A stretch of DNA of 64,000 nt, from contig JBGAHL010000006.1 of assembly GCA_044226205.1 (NCBI GenBank), positions 62,001 through 126,000 of the forward strand, given 5' to 3'. This document shows positions 34,132-41,989 of the stretch, piece after piece; the stretch's first letter is position 1, and each line of letters starts with the position of its first letter. A program made the position numbers and the translations under genes. Under the pieces are notes generated by a model. It had not been told where the DNA came from and did no database searches. It saw nothing but the letters and a program-made list of their open reading frames with translations. The stretch comes from M3007 sp044226205. Lineage in GTDB: Bacteria; Bacteroidota; Bacteroidia; Chitinophagales; Saprospiraceae.

Positions 34132-35139
34132 ATGCAACAAAACGTCGACCTCCTGCCCTACAACACTTTCGGGCTCTCCGCCATTGCCGGGCATTTTGCA
34201 ATCTGCGATTCTGTCGAAGCCCTGCGCGAAGCGCTCGCCAGCGGCATCCGACCCCTCGCCATACTGGGCGGTGGCAGCAACATCCTCTTCACCGGCGACC
34301 AGCCAGGTCTGATTATTAAAAATGAAATAAAAGGCATTCGGATCACGGAAAGCAATGATAATGAAGCGATTGTCACGGCAGGGGGCGGTGAGGTCTGGCA
34401 CGATTTCGTGCTTTGGACGCTCGATCACAACCTGGGCGGGCTCGAAAACCTCAGCCTGATCCCCGGCACCGTGGGCGCCGCGCCCGTGCAAAACATCGGC
34501 GCCTACGGCGTCGAGTTGAAAGACGTGTTCGTCCAACTGGAAGCCCTCGACCTTCAAACGGGCGAGCTGCACACTTTCGACAAAACAAGCTGCGCTTTCG
34601 GATACCGCGATTCTGTTTTCAAACAATCGGCCCGGGGCCGCTACTGTATTATCAGGGTCAGTGTGCGACTCACCCGAACGGCGCACCGGCTGAATATTTC
34701 CTACGGCGACATCCAGCGTACCTTGCAGGAAATGGGCGTCGAAGGTGAGCCGACTATTCAGGAAGTCAGTCAGGCAGTCATTCAGATCCGTTCGTCCAAG
34801 TTGCCCGCTCCGTCCCAAATCGGCAACTGCGGCTCTTTTTTCAAAAACCCTGAAATTGACCGTACAACTTTTTACAACGTGCATGCCGCGCACCCTGAAA
34901 TGCCCCATTACGACACCCCCGGTGGCAAGGTGAAAGTGCCGGCCGGCTGGCTGATCGAACAATGCGGCTGGAAAGGGAAACGGGTGGGCAACACCGGCGC
35001 CTATGCCAAACAGGCCCTCGTATTGGTCAATTACGGCGGCGCGACCGGCGCGGAGGTCAAAAACCTGGCCTGGGCCATCATTGAAAGCGTGGAGAAAACC
35101 TTCGGCATCCGGCTCGAACCCGAAGTGAACATTTGGTAA
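34132..35139 (+). CDS. murB: UDP-N-acetylenolpyruvoylglucosamine reductase
   Basis: MurB is the FAD enzyme that reduces UDP-GlcNAc-enolpyruvate to UDP-MurNAc with NADPH, the second committed step of peptidoglycan synthesis in the cytosol. The 335-residue product has the FAD-binding ILGGGSNILF, the conserved IPGTVGAAPVQNIGAYGVEL block, YRDSVFK (catalytic arginine), GNCGSFFKNP (proton-donor serine near 236) and the C-terminal GWKGKRVGNTGAYAKQALVLVN with the final EPEVNIW glutamate. The longer C-terminal substrate loop marks it as an E. coli-like type I MurB. It lies 26 bp after an unknown exported-protein gene. It appears complete. Confidence 0.97.
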   Translation: MQQNVDLLPYNTFGLSAIAGHFAICDSVEALREALASGIRPLAILGGGSNILFTGDQPGLIIKNEIKGIRITESNDNEAIVTAGGGEVWHDFVLWTLDHNLGGLENLSLIPGTVGAAPVQNIGAYGVELKDVFVQLEALDLQTGELHTFDKTSCAFGYRDSVFKQSARGRYCIIRVSVRLTRTAHRLNISYGDIQRTLQEMGVEGEPTIQEVSQAVIQIRSSKLPAPSQIGNCGSFFKNPEIDRTTFYNVHAAHPEMPHYDTPGGKVKVPAGWLIEQCGWKGKRVGNTGAYAKQALVLVNYGGATGAEVKNLAWAIIESVEKTFGIRLEPEVNIW

Positions 35140-35167
35140 GCCAAGTCCCTGTTAATGTTTGGGTTAT

Positions 35168-35201
35168 AAAAAAACCGTCCTGTCTTTTCGACAGGACGGT
35201 T
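35168..35201 (-). terminator. Intrinsic terminator of the 1272-aa T9SS gene
   Basis: A 12-bp perfect stem, AACCGTCCTGTC (35173-35184) and its complement (35190-35201), has a 5-base loop. The A-run just left of it (35168-35174) gives a T-run only on the minus strand, so it terminates the minus-strand gene ending at 35321. Read from murB it has no T-run but may still block read-through. Confidence 0.85.
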
Positions 35202-35320
35202 ACAACATAACCATGAAAACAATTAACCAATCTAATGTTCTGCCTTTGTAAGCAAGTGTTTTCGAAAAACCGTGCCAAATCGGGCGGCGCTTGGTTAAAT
35301 TTTTTTATTTGTCACAAAAA

Positions 35321-38300
35321 TTAATGCGCTGACTTCACGACCCGGGCAGCCATGACCTTGTCGAGGCCCGTGATTTTGAGGAAATAGTGGCCTGGCGGAT
35401 AGGGTTCCAGCGAAACAACCCCGCTCAGTTCTTCATTCCAGCGCGCCAGTCGGGCCGTCTGGATCAGGCGCCCCTGGGCGTCGTACACCGTACAGGTGGC
35501 CTCCCGTTCATTGCCCTGTGCCGATACGTTCACTTGCAGCAAAGCAGTGGTCGGATTGGGGTAAACGCGCAGTATTCTGGGCAGTTGCCCGGGCTCTTGG
35601 GTGGGCACGTTGAAACAAAAGTTGGCGATGGTTTCGCTGCCGAAAGCCGGTTCGTTCAGAATCCAGACGATTGCACCGAATTCATCGCTGATCGAGACGG
35701 CGCCGTTCATGCCGTCGCCGCCGGCGTCGTGGAGCACGAACTGATAGCAGGTATTTTGTTTGAGGCACCAGGGCTCGTAGTAAAAATAGTCGGGCTGGTC
35801 GTAGGGGCCTCCCGTGGCCAGCACATTGCCGAATTCGTCGCGCAACTCCCAGCTCGTTTCGCCCGGTTTGTTGTCCGTAAGCAGGGAAAGCGCGTAGGCT
35901 TTGGAATCGGCGTCGAGGCTGAATTGCAGGGATGCCGTGTCGTTTTTGGTGTCAAAATCTTCCCCTGCGTGGTTGATATCGGTCACATCCACTTCCAGCA
36001 TGTTCAGTCCGAAATCCGATCCGTACACCTGGATGTAGTAGTCTTCCGTCGATCCCGGCGGCAAACTGATGTCCGTCGGCAAACTGACCTGCGGCACGCC
36101 GTTGGTCTTGATGTCGAGTTGGAAATAACTCACTTCCGCAAGGCCCTCGTTGCGCAGTTTTACGATGGCAAACACCTGGCTGGTGTCGCTGCATCCTTGC
36201 GACAGGCTTAGGCCCTCTACCGCCAGATCGCGCTCCCAGCGGCGTTGTACTGTGGCGCTGGCGGTGTCATTGGCCGTATTTTCATCATTCGACACGGTTG
36301 CTTTCAGGTCAAAATGATAGACCAGTTCGGGGTCGCTTACATCTGCCGGCGTTGCGAAGGTGTGTGTGCTCGAGCCGCCCGGCGTAAGTGTATTTGCAAA
36401 GGTCTCCGTGACCCAGCCGCCGCCGTTGATTCTATACGACACCTCGATATTGCCCTGAGGCAATGTTCCAAAGTTGCGCAAGCTTACCGTAACCGGTTCG
36501 CTGCTGCTCAGATTCGGCGATGAAACAGGCGCGAGCATGGCCAACGCCCCCACGTCATTCTGGTCCCTTTCCGGCGTACAGAACAAAATGGTATCCGTCA
36601 TGGGCGACGCGGTTCCGAGTTCCACCAGCACGTTGTCGAAAATATCGAGCAGGCGGAAATGGCCCTGCCAGTTGAGCGTGGAAGATTTGACGTAAAGGCG
36701 GTAGCAGGTATTGTCGTCGCTGCAAATTTGAATCGTGCTGTTTCCGGGCGGCAGGTCGTCGAACAGCAAAACCTGGTTGGCCTGGTTGCGCAATTCCCAG
36801 TGCAAGACCCCGAAATCGGTTTGTCCTTCCAGCGTAAGGTAGGTGCCGTCGAGGTTGCCGAAGAATTTGACAATCAGGGTGTCGTTCGAGATATTCTGAT
36901 CGTCGAGCCCGTTGGGGAATTTGGAAATGGCGCGCAGGCCGTTCAGGCCGTTGGTGATGCCGCTGAGCATGACGTAAATCGTATCGCTGGCGCCCGGCGC
37001 GAGGTTGCCCGTCCAGGGATAAATTTGAAAAGCCTGGGTGTTGAGACGCCAATGCACTTCGACGCTTTGCATGGGCAAGCCCGAGGTGTTTTTGAGGATA
37101 ATACCCACGGTTCGTTCCGAACCGCAGACCAGTCCTGGCAAGTTTGTTTTTCCGATTACGCCGGCGTCGTTGCTGGTCAGTTTGCGGACGCGGGCGCGCA
37201 AGGTGTCGTTGGCGGTGAAGGCATCCTGCGACCAGTTGGTAATGATTTCAAAAGCGTAGTTTTTCCCGACCTGGCCCATCGGGACGGGCTGCGAAAAGGT
37301 ATGCAGATAGCTTTCCCCCGGGTAGATGGTATCGGTCAAAACATCCGTCACAATGGTATTGCCTTCGAATCGCAAAGTGGCATTGACGCCGTAGGCTGGC
37401 TCCAGGCCGCCGTTCAGGATGGATACCGTTACCGTTTCGGCATCGCCAAGGGTGGCGGATGCCTGCGGCGCGACCAGTATTTCAGGCGTCACGTCGAATG
37501 TATCACGCCCGATGCGGAAGGCGCCGATCCAGGTGCCCCAATTGCCCCCAGCCGGTTGATATTCACCTGTAAACCAGAACGTAAGGCCGTCTTCGGGATC
37601 GACGGACATACTGCTGTAATCGCCCCATCGGTTGGATAATGTGTGATTTTTCTGACCAGCTTGCAGGGTAAATTCTTCTATCGGCAGCAGGTTCAGCGGG
37701 TCGGCTTCGCGGCGTCCGGTCAGGCGAAGTCCGGGATAAGTCTGGTTGCTGCACACCGAGTAGCCCAGCCCTATGTTTCCCTGGGCATCCATCGAGATCG
37801 TGCCCATAAAACGATTGGTTGCGACATCGGGGGCGTAAGTGCCTTGTTGAAAAATGGTCCAGGGACCGCCGCCCGTACGGCGCAATTCGTACCAGCGGAC
37901 CTGCGCGTCGCCGCCATTGCCAATCTGGCTGGATACGTCGGCGATATGATTCAACACCACGGTCTCGTGATCGCCAAAATTGCGATACGGTGCGCGGTAC
38001 ATGATGATATTTTCGAGTGCAGCAAGCCGCGGCCCGCTCTGTTGTTCGATACAATCGTTGAACCCCCAACAGACAGTTGATTCAAACGGCGCGGTGTAAA
38101 TAACCTGGGGACCGTCGGCATGGCTGTCGTCCACATTTTCCCAGTCCACGTGAATTTCCCAGACCTGCAGTTGGTCGGAGCCGCCGTTCCAGGCATCGTC
38201 GTACATCCTGAAAATGTACCCTGGCGAGCCGGGCGGCGGCGGCGCGCCGCCTTCCCAGTCGGCTCCCGTGCCGGGCTGAAATGTAACGCCCATATAGGCC

Positions 38301-39139
38301 GGCAGTTCGAAACGATACACCTTGAACTCGGGATCTCCGGCCAGCAAGGCCGATTTTTCGAGCGCGTAGCCGGCGCATTTGTTGCCGTTTACCAGTTCGT
38401 TGACTGTGATGTAAAAAGCGTCGGGCCAGATGTAAAGTTTCGGGTAATCGGGAAAACCAAGGGTTTGAAATTCATAGGCTTTCCAGGAGCCGGTCGGGTC
38501 GCTGTTGTCCGAAACGGCGATGATCAGTTCATTGGTGCCCAGGCCGCCTTTCAGTTCAATCAAAACCCAGCGCTCGGAGCCGGGGTCGTACTGAATGACC
38601 GGGTCACCAAAACTACCCGAGCCGATTTGCGACCAGATCGTGCTGGTCGCCGCAGGCCCGTACACAACATTGCCTGATTTGTCCCATATTTGAAAAATTG
38701 CGCCGCCCGGGGCATTGCACGTCTGGACGTAATGGTCTTTGCCGATATCGCCGTTGGGGTCGGGCGGTGTGATGTCTGAATCGAGTCCTTTAAGACTGTG
38801 CAGCAAATTGAGTTGCGGCCCGCTGCTGCTCCGTTCTGCGCTGTTGGTTTGCAAAGCCGGGTCGCCGTTTAGCGGCAAAGGGTCGGGGTTGTTCAAAGCG
38901 TTCCGCTCGAAGTAATTGGATTTGTGCCACACCTTGTTAGGGTGGGCTTCAGGCGAAGACGGCTGCAGGGGCGTCAGGTCGCGCACGGGCGGTATGGCGC
39001 CCAGCAACTGACCGTAGGATACCATGGGCGCATACGACCTCGGGGTGTTCCACCAGGCAGTGTCCTGGGGCGAAGTTTGAGCCAACACCGACAGGGCGCC
39101 AAGGCACAGGACGGCGAAAAGGTGTAGTTTTTTCGTCAT
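35321..39139 (-). CDS. Large secreted protein with CARDB-like domains and type A T9SS sorting domain
   Basis: Starting at the ATG at 39137-39139 the product is 1272 residues with a signal peptide (MTKKLHLFAVLCLGALSVLAQ). Earlier in-frame starts precede this and are not supported. Residues about 70-540 look like a beta-propeller-type extracellular domain (DITPPDPNGDIGKDHYVQ, GDPVIQYDPGSERWVLIE, RWGDYSSMSVDPEDGLTFWF). This is followed by repeated CARDB-like beta domains (for example EPVTVSLRNFGTLPQGNIEVSY) and disulfide-type units of the NTCYRFYVKS/CYQFVLHDAGGDGMNG kind. The end (ILRVYPNPTTALLQV, CTVYDAQGRLIQ, GHYFLKI) is a type A sorting domain, so the protein is exported by the type IX system. 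Its substrate or target is unknown. It follows the prenyltransferase gene by 127 bp on the same strand. Confidence 0.88.
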   Translation of the reverse strand: MTKKLHLFAVLCLGALSVLAQTSPQDTAWWNTPRSYAPMVSYGQLLGAIPPVRDLTPLQPSSPEAHPNKVWHKSNYFERNALNNPDPLPLNGDPALQTNSAERSSSGPQLNLLHSLKGLDSDITPPDPNGDIGKDHYVQTCNAPGGAIFQIWDKSGNVVYGPAATSTIWSQIGSGSFGDPVIQYDPGSERWVLIELKGGLGTNELIIAVSDNSDPTGSWKAYEFQTLGFPDYPKLYIWPDAFYITVNELVNGNKCAGYALEKSALLAGDPEFKVYRFELPAYMGVTFQPGTGADWEGGAPPPPGSPGYIFRMYDDAWNGGSDQLQVWEIHVDWENVDDSHADGPQVIYTAPFESTVCWGFNDCIEQQSGPRLAALENIIMYRAPYRNFGDHETVVLNHIADVSSQIGNGGDAQVRWYELRRTGGGPWTIFQQGTYAPDVATNRFMGTISMDAQGNIGLGYSVCSNQTYPGLRLTGRREADPLNLLPIEEFTLQAGQKNHTLSNRWGDYSSMSVDPEDGLTFWFTGEYQPAGGNWGTWIGAFRIGRDTFDVTPEILVAPQASATLGDAETVTVSILNGGLEPAYGVNATLRFEGNTIVTDVLTDTIYPGESYLHTFSQPVPMGQVGKNYAFEIITNWSQDAFTANDTLRARVRKLTSNDAGVIGKTNLPGLVCGSERTVGIILKNTSGLPMQSVEVHWRLNTQAFQIYPWTGNLAPGASDTIYVMLSGITNGLNGLRAISKFPNGLDDQNISNDTLIVKFFGNLDGTYLTLEGQTDFGVLHWELRNQANQVLLFDDLPPGNSTIQICSDDNTCYRLYVKSSTLNWQGHFRLLDIFDNVLVELGTASPMTDTILFCTPERDQNDVGALAMLAPVSSPNLSSSEPVTVSLRNFGTLPQGNIEVSYRINGGGWVTETFANTLTPGGSSTHTFATPADVSDPELVYHFDLKATVSNDENTANDTASATVQRRWERDLAVEGLSLSQGCSDTSQVFAIVKLRNEGLAEVSYFQLDIKTNGVPQVSLPTDISLPPGSTEDYYIQVYGSDFGLNMLEVDVTDINHAGEDFDTKNDTASLQFSLDADSKAYALSLLTDNKPGETSWELRDEFGNVLATGGPYDQPDYFYYEPWCLKQNTCYQFVLHDAGGDGMNGAVSISDEFGAIVWILNEPAFGSETIANFCFNVPTQEPGQLPRILRVYPNPTTALLQVNVSAQGNEREATCTVYDAQGRLIQTARLARWNEELSGVVSLEPYPPGHYFLKITGLDKVMAARVVKSAH

Positions 39140-39266
39140 GAAAAAGTAGGCAAGTGGTTTGGTAAATGCAATGCGGCGGCAAAGATGCATCTTAACAAGC
39201 GGCTGATCCGCAGCAAAAACACGAAGGCTTTTTTTTGCCAAAATAATGACGGGCAGGACAGGCGTT

Positions 39267-40262
39267 TCAGCGGCTTGCCTGCTGCAATGCCGATTGAATC
39301 GCGGCCGAAAGGTCGTCCGGCCAGGAGCGCAAGAGCAAAAAGATGCCCGCAAGCATCACAAATTTGATCAACATACTGGCCCAGCGGAAATGCAGCCTGG
39401 TTTTGGCGCCATAAATCAGGCCGGCAATGCCTGCAGCGGGCAACAAAAGCAATAAAACACCCGCGATCACCTGCCAGTCGGGCGCGTCGGTCTGAATCCA
39501 GAAAAACAGGAGGATGCAGGTCAATACGATCACACTCATGGCGGTAAAGCCAGCCGGCAGCCTCGCGTAGCGTACGCCTTTTATTACCGCCAGCGTATTG
39601 CAGCCGCAGGCCGAATCGCCGGGAAAGTCTTCCATGTCTTTCACCTGTTCGCGCAGTAAGGTGGTTACGAATGCAAACATGGCGTACAACCACATCAAAC
39701 CGATGGCCTGATGTACTTCGTCTCCATGCTCGAAAGAAACGATCCACAGCGGGCGGTTTTCGGGGAAAAGAGGGATGACCGGCACGATGGCGCACAACAC
39801 GGCGACCAGCAGATTGCCCAGCACGGGCGTGCATTTCAGCACCCAGGCATAGAGAAAAAGCAGCAGCGAAACGATCGGGAAAACAAAAAACACCCAGGGT
39901 TTGTGCGGCGCCGGCAATGCCGCATCGAGACGGAACATGTACCAGCCGGTCGCAGCAAGCGTGATCGCATAAAGCACAAGCGCCACCCAGGGCGGCATAA
40001 ACCGCCCGACCACGCGTCGCGTCGGCTTGTTGATGGCATCGATGTCGCGGTCGAAATAGTCGTTGATCAGGTAGCCGGCCAGGGTAGTCAATACCGTTGT
40101 GATGGCCAGCAGTTGGAAAGAATGCCCGGTCAGTACAGGAATCCCGCCGGCACGTAAAATAGCCGGCCGAAGCACGAACCAGTAGGGCACCCACTGCGTC
40201 AGCAAGACGATCAGCAAATTGGGCAGCCGCAACAGCCGGGGGTATGCCAGTAACCGGTTCAT
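39267..40262 (-). CDS. UbiA family prenyltransferase
   Basis: This 331-residue integral membrane protein has about eight or nine hydrophobic helices and both Asp-rich motifs of the UbiA superfamily: N67-D68-x2-D71-x3-D75 (NDYFDRDID) and D209-x2-D212-x3-D216 (DMEDFPGD). These bind Mg2+ and the polyprenyl diphosphate. The acceptor cannot be read from sequence. Bacteroidota homologues of this kind are often annotated as geranylgeranylglycerol-phosphate geranylgeranyltransferases, while a quinone-related acceptor is the alternative. It starts at ATG 40262, 83 bp after the KdsC-like phosphatase gene, and is probably part of the same minus-strand transcript. UbiX, a flavin prenyltransferase, is encoded 10 kb away and is unrelated to UbiA. 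Confidence 0.9.
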   Translation of the reverse strand: MNRLLAYPRLLRLPNLLIVLLTQWVPYWFVLRPAILRAGGIPVLTGHSFQLLAITTVLTTLAGYLINDYFDRDIDAINKPTRRVVGRFMPPWVALVLYAITLAATGWYMFRLDAALPAPHKPWVFFVFPIVSLLLFLYAWVLKCTPVLGNLLVAVLCAIVPVIPLFPENRPLWIVSFEHGDEVHQAIGLMWLYAMFAFVTTLLREQVKDMEDFPGDSACGCNTLAVIKGVRYARLPAGFTAMSVIVLTCILLFFWIQTDAPDWQVIAGVLLLLLPAAGIAGLIYGAKTRLHFRWASMLIKFVMLAGIFLLLRSWPDDLSAAIQSALQQASR

Positions 40263-40345
40263 GCGGGAAAAATCCGTTATTTAACGGGAATACGAAAGAA
40301 AAGCCTCTACAAATTCAAAACAGGCCGAATATGGTACGCTTCTTC

Positions 40346-40930
40346 CTAGTATTCCGGCCACTTGTGCTGGAGTTTCAGCACTTTTTCAATGACCTCCCGC
40401 ACGCACCCCTGACCGCCCTTGAACGGCGAAATGTAATCGACAACTTCCAGAATTTCAGGCACCGCATCGGCGGGGCAACAGGCAAAACCTACTTTTCGCA
40501 ACACCGGAAGATCGGGCAGGTCGTCGCCAATGTAGCACACCTCGGGAGCGATAAGACCGTACCGCTCCAGGAACTGCGCAAACGGCTCGGTTTTTTCCGC
40601 AGCGCCCGAATAGATTTGCTCGAGCCCGAGTTCCACCAGCCGCTTCGTCACACCCGCCGAACGGCCGCCGGTGATCACGCCGACCGGGAGCCCGGCTTTC
40701 AGGGCCCATTTGATGGCCTGGCCATCGCGCACATGCATGGTGCGGAGCAGTTCGCCGGCTTCGGTAATCTGGATGGAATTATCGGTCAGCACCCCGTCCA
40801 CATCGAATACGAAAGCTTTGACCGCCTGCATTTTATCGAATAAATGAACCAGTTCGAGCGGCGGCAGCGGATCAGGGAGCAGAGGCACTGCCTCGGGCGA
40901 CGGATCTGGGGAAAGCGGAAAATTGTCCAA
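40346..40930 (-). CDS. kdsC: KdsC-like HAD phosphatase (3-deoxy-D-manno-octulosonate 8-phosphate phosphatase)
   Basis: KdsC removes the phosphate from KDO-8-phosphate in lipopolysaccharide core synthesis. The 194-residue protein is a minimal, capless HAD enzyme: motif I is FDVDGVLTD with nucleophile D43 and general acid D45, motif II is ITGGRS (T87), the conserved lysine is in AEKTEP, and motif III is GDDLPD (D136/D137). The tail GGQGCVREVIEKVL is typical of KdsC, with the glycine-rich loop that completes the tetramer active site. A proline-rich 33-residue N-terminal extension (SPDPSPEAVPLLPDPLPP) is unusual; a later start at Met34 would remove it. The gene follows iscX by 29 bp. Confidence 0.88.
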   Translation of the reverse strand: MDNFPLSPDPSPEAVPLLPDPLPPLELVHLFDKMQAVKAFVFDVDGVLTDNSIQITEAGELLRTMHVRDGQAIKWALKAGLPVGVITGGRSAGVTKRLVELGLEQIYSGAAEKTEPFAQFLERYGLIAPEVCYIGDDLPDLPVLRKVGFACCPADAVPEILEVVDYISPFKGGQGCVREVIEKVLKLQHKWPEY

Positions 40931-40959
40931 AATGTACAGGTGGTTATGAGGAGAAAAAA

Positions 40960-41208
40960 CTAGCGGTTATTGGCGCGCCATTCGTACACCCATTTGGCCT
41001 GGATTTGTTCGAGATGGCCTTCGTTCGACTCCTCTTTTTTCCCTGCGAAATTGGGGATTTCAAGAATCCACTGCAACAAATCGGTGAAACGAATGCGGTA
41101 AATTTTCCCTTCGTCAAATTCGCTGCCGAAACGCTCGTAAAGCGCCATGGCAATGTCTTCGTGGTCGGGCCAGTAAATAGGCAGATTATCAAAATCCTGA
41201 AATGGCAT
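40960..41208 (-). CDS. iscX: IscX-like Fe-S cluster assembly protein
   Basis: The 82-residue acidic protein matches the small IscX/YfhJ family: IYWPDHEDIAMALYERF, RFTDLLQWILEIPNF and SNEGHLEQIQAKWVYEW align along the whole length with the E. coli protein (same RFTD-x2-QWI core and SNE-x2-L-E-I pattern). IscX binds IscS and modulates iron-sulfur cluster assembly. It has about 8-10 extra N-terminal residues compared with E. coli. It lies 76 bp downstream of a [2Fe-2S] ferredoxin gene, as in the E. coli isc operon order fdx-iscX, but no iscS, iscU, hscA or hscB gene is nearby. Confidence 0.9.
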   Translation of the reverse strand: MPFQDFDNLPIYWPDHEDIAMALYERFGSEFDEGKIYRIRFTDLLQWILEIPNFAGKKEESNEGHLEQIQAKWVYEWRANNR

Positions 41209-41212
41209 GGGG

Positions 41213-41264
41213 AGTGGTGATGAATGATGAGTGAAGAATGAAGAATGAAGAATGATGAATGATG
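41213..41264. repeat. Short GATGAAT/GAAGAAT-type direct repeats
   Basis: Between the ferredoxin and iscX genes lies an imperfect tandem array built from TGAATGATGAGTGAAGAATGAAGAATGAAG and related units. It carries no gene and no hairpin. It resembles the low-complexity heptamer repeats found near corA. Confidence 0.55.
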
Positions 41265-41284
41265 CGTTTATAAACCCTCAACCA

Positions 41285-41626
41285 TCAATGCTCGTGGCCG
41301 ATAATTCTGCTCTGATCGGGGATGGTGACGGTGATTTCAGCCTTGTTGTCGAGTATGATGCACTGACAACCCAGGCGGCTTTCGAGCCGCGGATTGATGG
41401 CGCGATCGATAAAATCTTCTTCCTTGTCGGAGATGTCCTCAAGGAATTCATCGCCGCTTTCCACATACAAATGACAGGTGGAGCAGGCGCATACGCCGCC
41501 GCAATTGTGGTTGAGGTGAATATCGAACTCCTCGGTCAGTTCGAGAATCGACAGGTCCTCGAAATTACCGCTGACGGTTTTGGGCGGGATCGAAGTATCT
41601 TCAAATAAAAATTTTATAGTAGCCAT
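41285..41626 (-). CDS. fdx: Isc-type [2Fe-2S] ferredoxin
   Basis: This 113-residue electron carrier holds one [2Fe-2S] cluster. The ligand cysteines are C42, C48, C51 and C87 (NHNCGGVCACSTC and RLGCQC), the same spacing and positions as in E. coli Fdx, where they bind the cluster. Non-ligand C46 and C89 also match the adrenodoxin-like Isc type more than plant-type ferredoxins. The C-terminal TVTIPDQSR strand is conserved. It is probably the first gene of a minus-strand unit with iscX, kdsC and the UbiA gene, and has its own promoter upstream. It may supply electrons for cluster assembly. Confidence 0.93.
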   Translation of the reverse strand: MATIKFLFEDTSIPPKTVSGNFEDLSILELTEEFDIHLNHNCGGVCACSTCHLYVESGDEFLEDISDKEEDFIDRAINPRLESRLGCQCIILDNKAEITVTIPDQSRIIGHEH

Positions 41627-41689
41627 TGCAGAATGCTCAAAAACAAGCGTTTACGGCCCATTGAACGGCCGTTGTGATTTACGGGGCGC

Positions 41690-41716
41690 AAAAGTAGCGT
41701 TCTGCGTGATAACAAC
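41690..41716 (-). promoter_or_regulatory. Promoter of the fdx-iscX-kdsC unit
   Basis: On the minus strand a TTG (41714-41716) precedes an exact TACTTTTG (41690-41697) by 19 bp start to start, the same layout as the corA promoter. It lies 63 bp upstream of the fdx ATG. The remaining intergenic DNA to 41989 contains no convincing gene, and one near-consensus TACATTTC at 41899-41906 on the plus strand that could serve the AAA gene. Confidence 0.6.
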
Positions 41717-41989
41717 GCGTACTTCACTTATTTCTGCGCTTCCAGCGCAATAACAAGCGGTTGGGGGAAGGGTTTTCTCAATCCCGATTTTTTTATGATC
41801 CGCAGGGAGATTGACCTTCCGCTTCCGCCGCTTTTGCCCTACACTTCCGCAACGCAAGGTTTTGTCGTAACAATTTCACAAGCCGGCTGAAAATCCCGTA
41901 CATTTCGGCAACTGAACCCGGGAATATTTCGTTTTATCCGACTCGCTCGATCATCCCGCCTTTAAAATCTGAAAGGAACATTGCCTCAT

